From Acinetobacter rudis (GTDB taxonomy: Bacteria; Pseudomonadota; Gammaproteobacteria; Pseudomonadales; Moraxellaceae), in NCBI RefSeq assembly GCF_000829675.1, contig NZ_BBRX01000018.1:62001-126000 (forward strand): a stretch of DNA of 64,000 nucleotides. Direction: 5' to 3'. The translations under genes were made by a program, and so were the position numbers. The notes below the pieces were generated by a model that was not told where the DNA came from, made no database searches, and saw only the letters and a list, made by a program, of their open reading frames with translations. Below, one piece after another: positions 62,701-64,000 of the stretch (positions are counted from its first letter, which is position 1; the number at the start of each line of letters is the position of its first letter).

Positions 62701-63046
62701 ATGCTATCCTGAAGAACCATAAACAATACATGGATTGCTGTGGTTTTATCTGTTTTTAAGATGTCATAAGGTCATGTTTTATTTTCCTATGACAGAGAAT
62801 AATAATTTAATAAATATTAACTTTTGTAACGTAAATATTTGTTCGATATGATTTTGTTATGTGAATAATCAGTCTATCTGTTTGGTTTTTATTGAGATTT
62901 TATTGTTCGGCTATGAATTTTTTTTGTATCAGGATATCAAGTTTTACAGGGAGATTGACTGGTTTTTAAAGGTCATGAGTTTGGATTGACAGCATGGGAT
63001 ACAGTTGATAATTTGCTGGCTTCTTCTGTCCTATGTTCAAAGTGTT
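62701..63046. other. Spacer between the OPT and rluA genes
   Basis: About 346 bp, AT-rich, carrying divergent promoters for the OPT transporter and the pseudouridine synthase. I see no gene and no strong hairpin in it. Confidence 0.45.
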
Positions 63047-63712
63047 ATGCCTTTAGATCCCAACTTTGTTTATCAACCCCCACAAGGTGATTTATGTGTC
63101 GTATATGAAGATGACGATCTTATTGTGATTGATAAACCTGCAGGTTTGCTTTCAGTAATGGGACGTTTACCTGAACATCAAGATAGTGCTTATTTACGCA
63201 TACTAAAACAATTTCCTCAGGCTAAAGTTACACATCGTTTAGATATGGCAACTTCGGGTATTTTACTTTTTGCCAAACATCGTCAGGCTGAAGTCGCCGT
63301 CAGTCGTATGTTTCAAGCACGCACAGTGGAAAAACGTTATATTGCATGTGTACAAGGGCAGTTACAGGGACAGGGTCAAGTTGATGTGCCACTGATTGCT
63401 GATTGGGACAACCGTCCACAGCAGAAAGTTGATTATGTACATGGTAAGTCTGCACAAACTTTGTATCAGGCAGAACATTATCATATTGAGCAAGACATGA
63501 CTCGTGTATTACTTAAGCCAATTACAGGTCGTTCACATCAGCTTCGAGTACATATGCAGTTTTTGGGGCATCCGATTATGGGCGATCGAATTTATCATCC
63601 TCTGGGTTTAGCAAGTCAGTTTACACGTATGGCTTTGCATGCCCGTGATTTGATTTTTACTCAACCTTTAACCGGTCAGGCACTCCATCTACAGTCTGAA
63701 GTCCCTTTTTAG
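63047..63712 (+). CDS. rluA: Pseudouridine synthase, RluA type
   Basis: About 221 aa, the size of E. coli RluA, which isomerises U746 of 23S rRNA and U32 of several tRNAs. The order is the VVYEDDDLIVIDKPAGLLS strand, GRLPEHQDS, the catalytic Asp in THRLDMATSGILLFAK near residue 66, and LKPITGRSHQLRVHM near 156. The ATG at 63047 (MPLDPNFVY) fits the family; the longer frame would begin with TTG and adds a short hydrophobic stretch. It is transcribed alone. RluA is the best match, but related TruC/RluC members cannot be fully excluded from sequence by eye. Confidence 0.9.
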   Translation: MPLDPNFVYQPPQGDLCVVYEDDDLIVIDKPAGLLSVMGRLPEHQDSAYLRILKQFPQAKVTHRLDMATSGILLFAKHRQAEVAVSRMFQARTVEKRYIACVQGQLQGQGQVDVPLIADWDNRPQQKVDYVHGKSAQTLYQAEHYHIEQDMTRVLLKPITGRSHQLRVHMQFLGHPIMGDRIYHPLGLASQFTRMALHARDLIFTQPLTGQALHLQSEVPF

Positions 63713-63932
63713 TTGATAGATCATCCAATATTTGAGCTGAACACAGAAAGTAGTTTCTCCCATGCTTTTTTTAAGAAAAGCGGATGAATGATTAGACTGA
63801 TGAACCCGATAGATTATTTGGTTGAAGTACTGTTTAAAAGCATAAATTAATCTTTTTAGTGTCATAAATTTCTGTTAGCTTTGCAGAGGGTACATATGAT
63901 TTTGAACAATACAAATAATGGAAGGTGCTCAA

Positions 63933-64000
63933 ATGACACGTGATTATGAACAATTCCCAGATGATGAAAATGGGCAAGTGCTGTGGCAAATGTTTGAAGA
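63933..64000 (+). CDS. Start of a gene cut by the window end, RraB-like
   Basis: An ATG at 63933 behind GGAAGG opens a frame reading MTRDYEQFPDDENGQVLWQM and continuing past the right edge. This N-terminus resembles small acidic proteins of the ribonuclease E inhibitor RraB family in Acinetobacter, which bind RNase E and modulate RNA decay. Only 22 codons are seen, so the product is a guess and needs the downstream sequence. The upstream 220 bp hold no terminator for rluA that I can identify. Confidence 0.5.
   Translation, partial: MTRDYEQFPDDENGQVLWQMFE

Noticed and set aside
1-64000. CRISPR array, prophage, insertion sequence, toxin-antitoxin or defence island
   Set aside because: No regularly spaced repeats, no transposase or integrase motifs, and no known defence or toxin-antitoxin genes were recognised on either strand. 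The window is almost entirely conserved chromosomal genes.

Overview
This 64 kb window is chromosomal DNA from a gammaproteobacterium of the genus Acinetobacter. The evidence is gene content and synteny read by eye, not a database search: an OmpA (Omp38-type) porin with a Pro/Val/Ala linker, a BaeSR pair, an astCADBE operon, overlapping trpF-trpB, and glycan genes around aspS. In A. baumannii the lipooligosaccharide outer-core locus lies between ilvE and aspS, so the left edge probably catches its last gene. The sequence is AT-rich. I see no rRNA, tRNA, CRISPR array, insertion sequence, prophage or plasmid gene. This is core-genome housekeeping DNA, so the more unusual signals lie between genes.

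Layout. 0-6 kb: family 25 glycosyltransferase, small membrane protein, aspS, DUF4184 membrane protein and an O-antigen ligase-like protein. 6-11 kb: a Zur-box-controlled zinc receptor (znuD), a phospholipase D-type enzyme behind a possible SD-sequestering hairpin, an unknown protein and a PsiE protein. 11-15 kb: two related acyl-CoA dehydrogenases. 15-18 kb: baeSR, divergent from a duplicated Spy-like lipoprotein. 18-25 kb: selO, fatty-acid desaturase, cobalamin adenosyltransferase, and a cobalamin riboswitch upstream of a BtuB-type receptor. 24.7-29.5 kb: trpF-trpB-DUF1543, then sulfite reductase with a DUF934 partner. 29.5-35.2 kb: thiolase, FimT-like pseudopilin, a 970-bp gene-free region, ompA, an OmpA-like lipoprotein, and rtcB. 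35.2-39.5 kb: a probable small RNA or attenuator leader upstream of rtcB, amino-acid permease with rsmC, and a purine permease. 39.6-46.6 kb: AsnC-type regulator divergent from astCADBE (arginine to glutamate and succinate, with ammonia release). 46.6-52.2 kb: typA, mscL, ppiC-mutM and an Old Yellow Enzyme. 52-57.7 kb: Sel1-repeat protein, phytase-esterase-like lipoprotein, dsbC, a DKNYY protein and ygfZ. 57.9-64 kb: acnD, an OPT transporter, an RluA-type pseudouridine synthase, and the first 68 bases of a probable RraB-like gene.

The best candidate for something undescribed is at 35,244-35,447 on the minus strand. There a consensus -35 box, a -10, a 5' hairpin, a Shine-Dalgarno with two tiny back-to-back ORFs, mutually exclusive stems and an intrinsic terminator are all packed just upstream of the RNA-ligase gene rtcB. 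This looks like a free small RNA or a transcription-attenuation leader. Other regulatory signals are the SD-sequestering hairpin at 8,182-8,214, the Zur box at 6,008-6,028, the cobalamin riboswitch at 22,431-22,546 with its start-site hairpin, and the repeated operator-like array between the AsnC-type regulator and astC.

Coordinates follow my preferred start codons. In several genes a downstream ATG with a Shine-Dalgarno sequence or a known family N-terminus was chosen over a longer frame.
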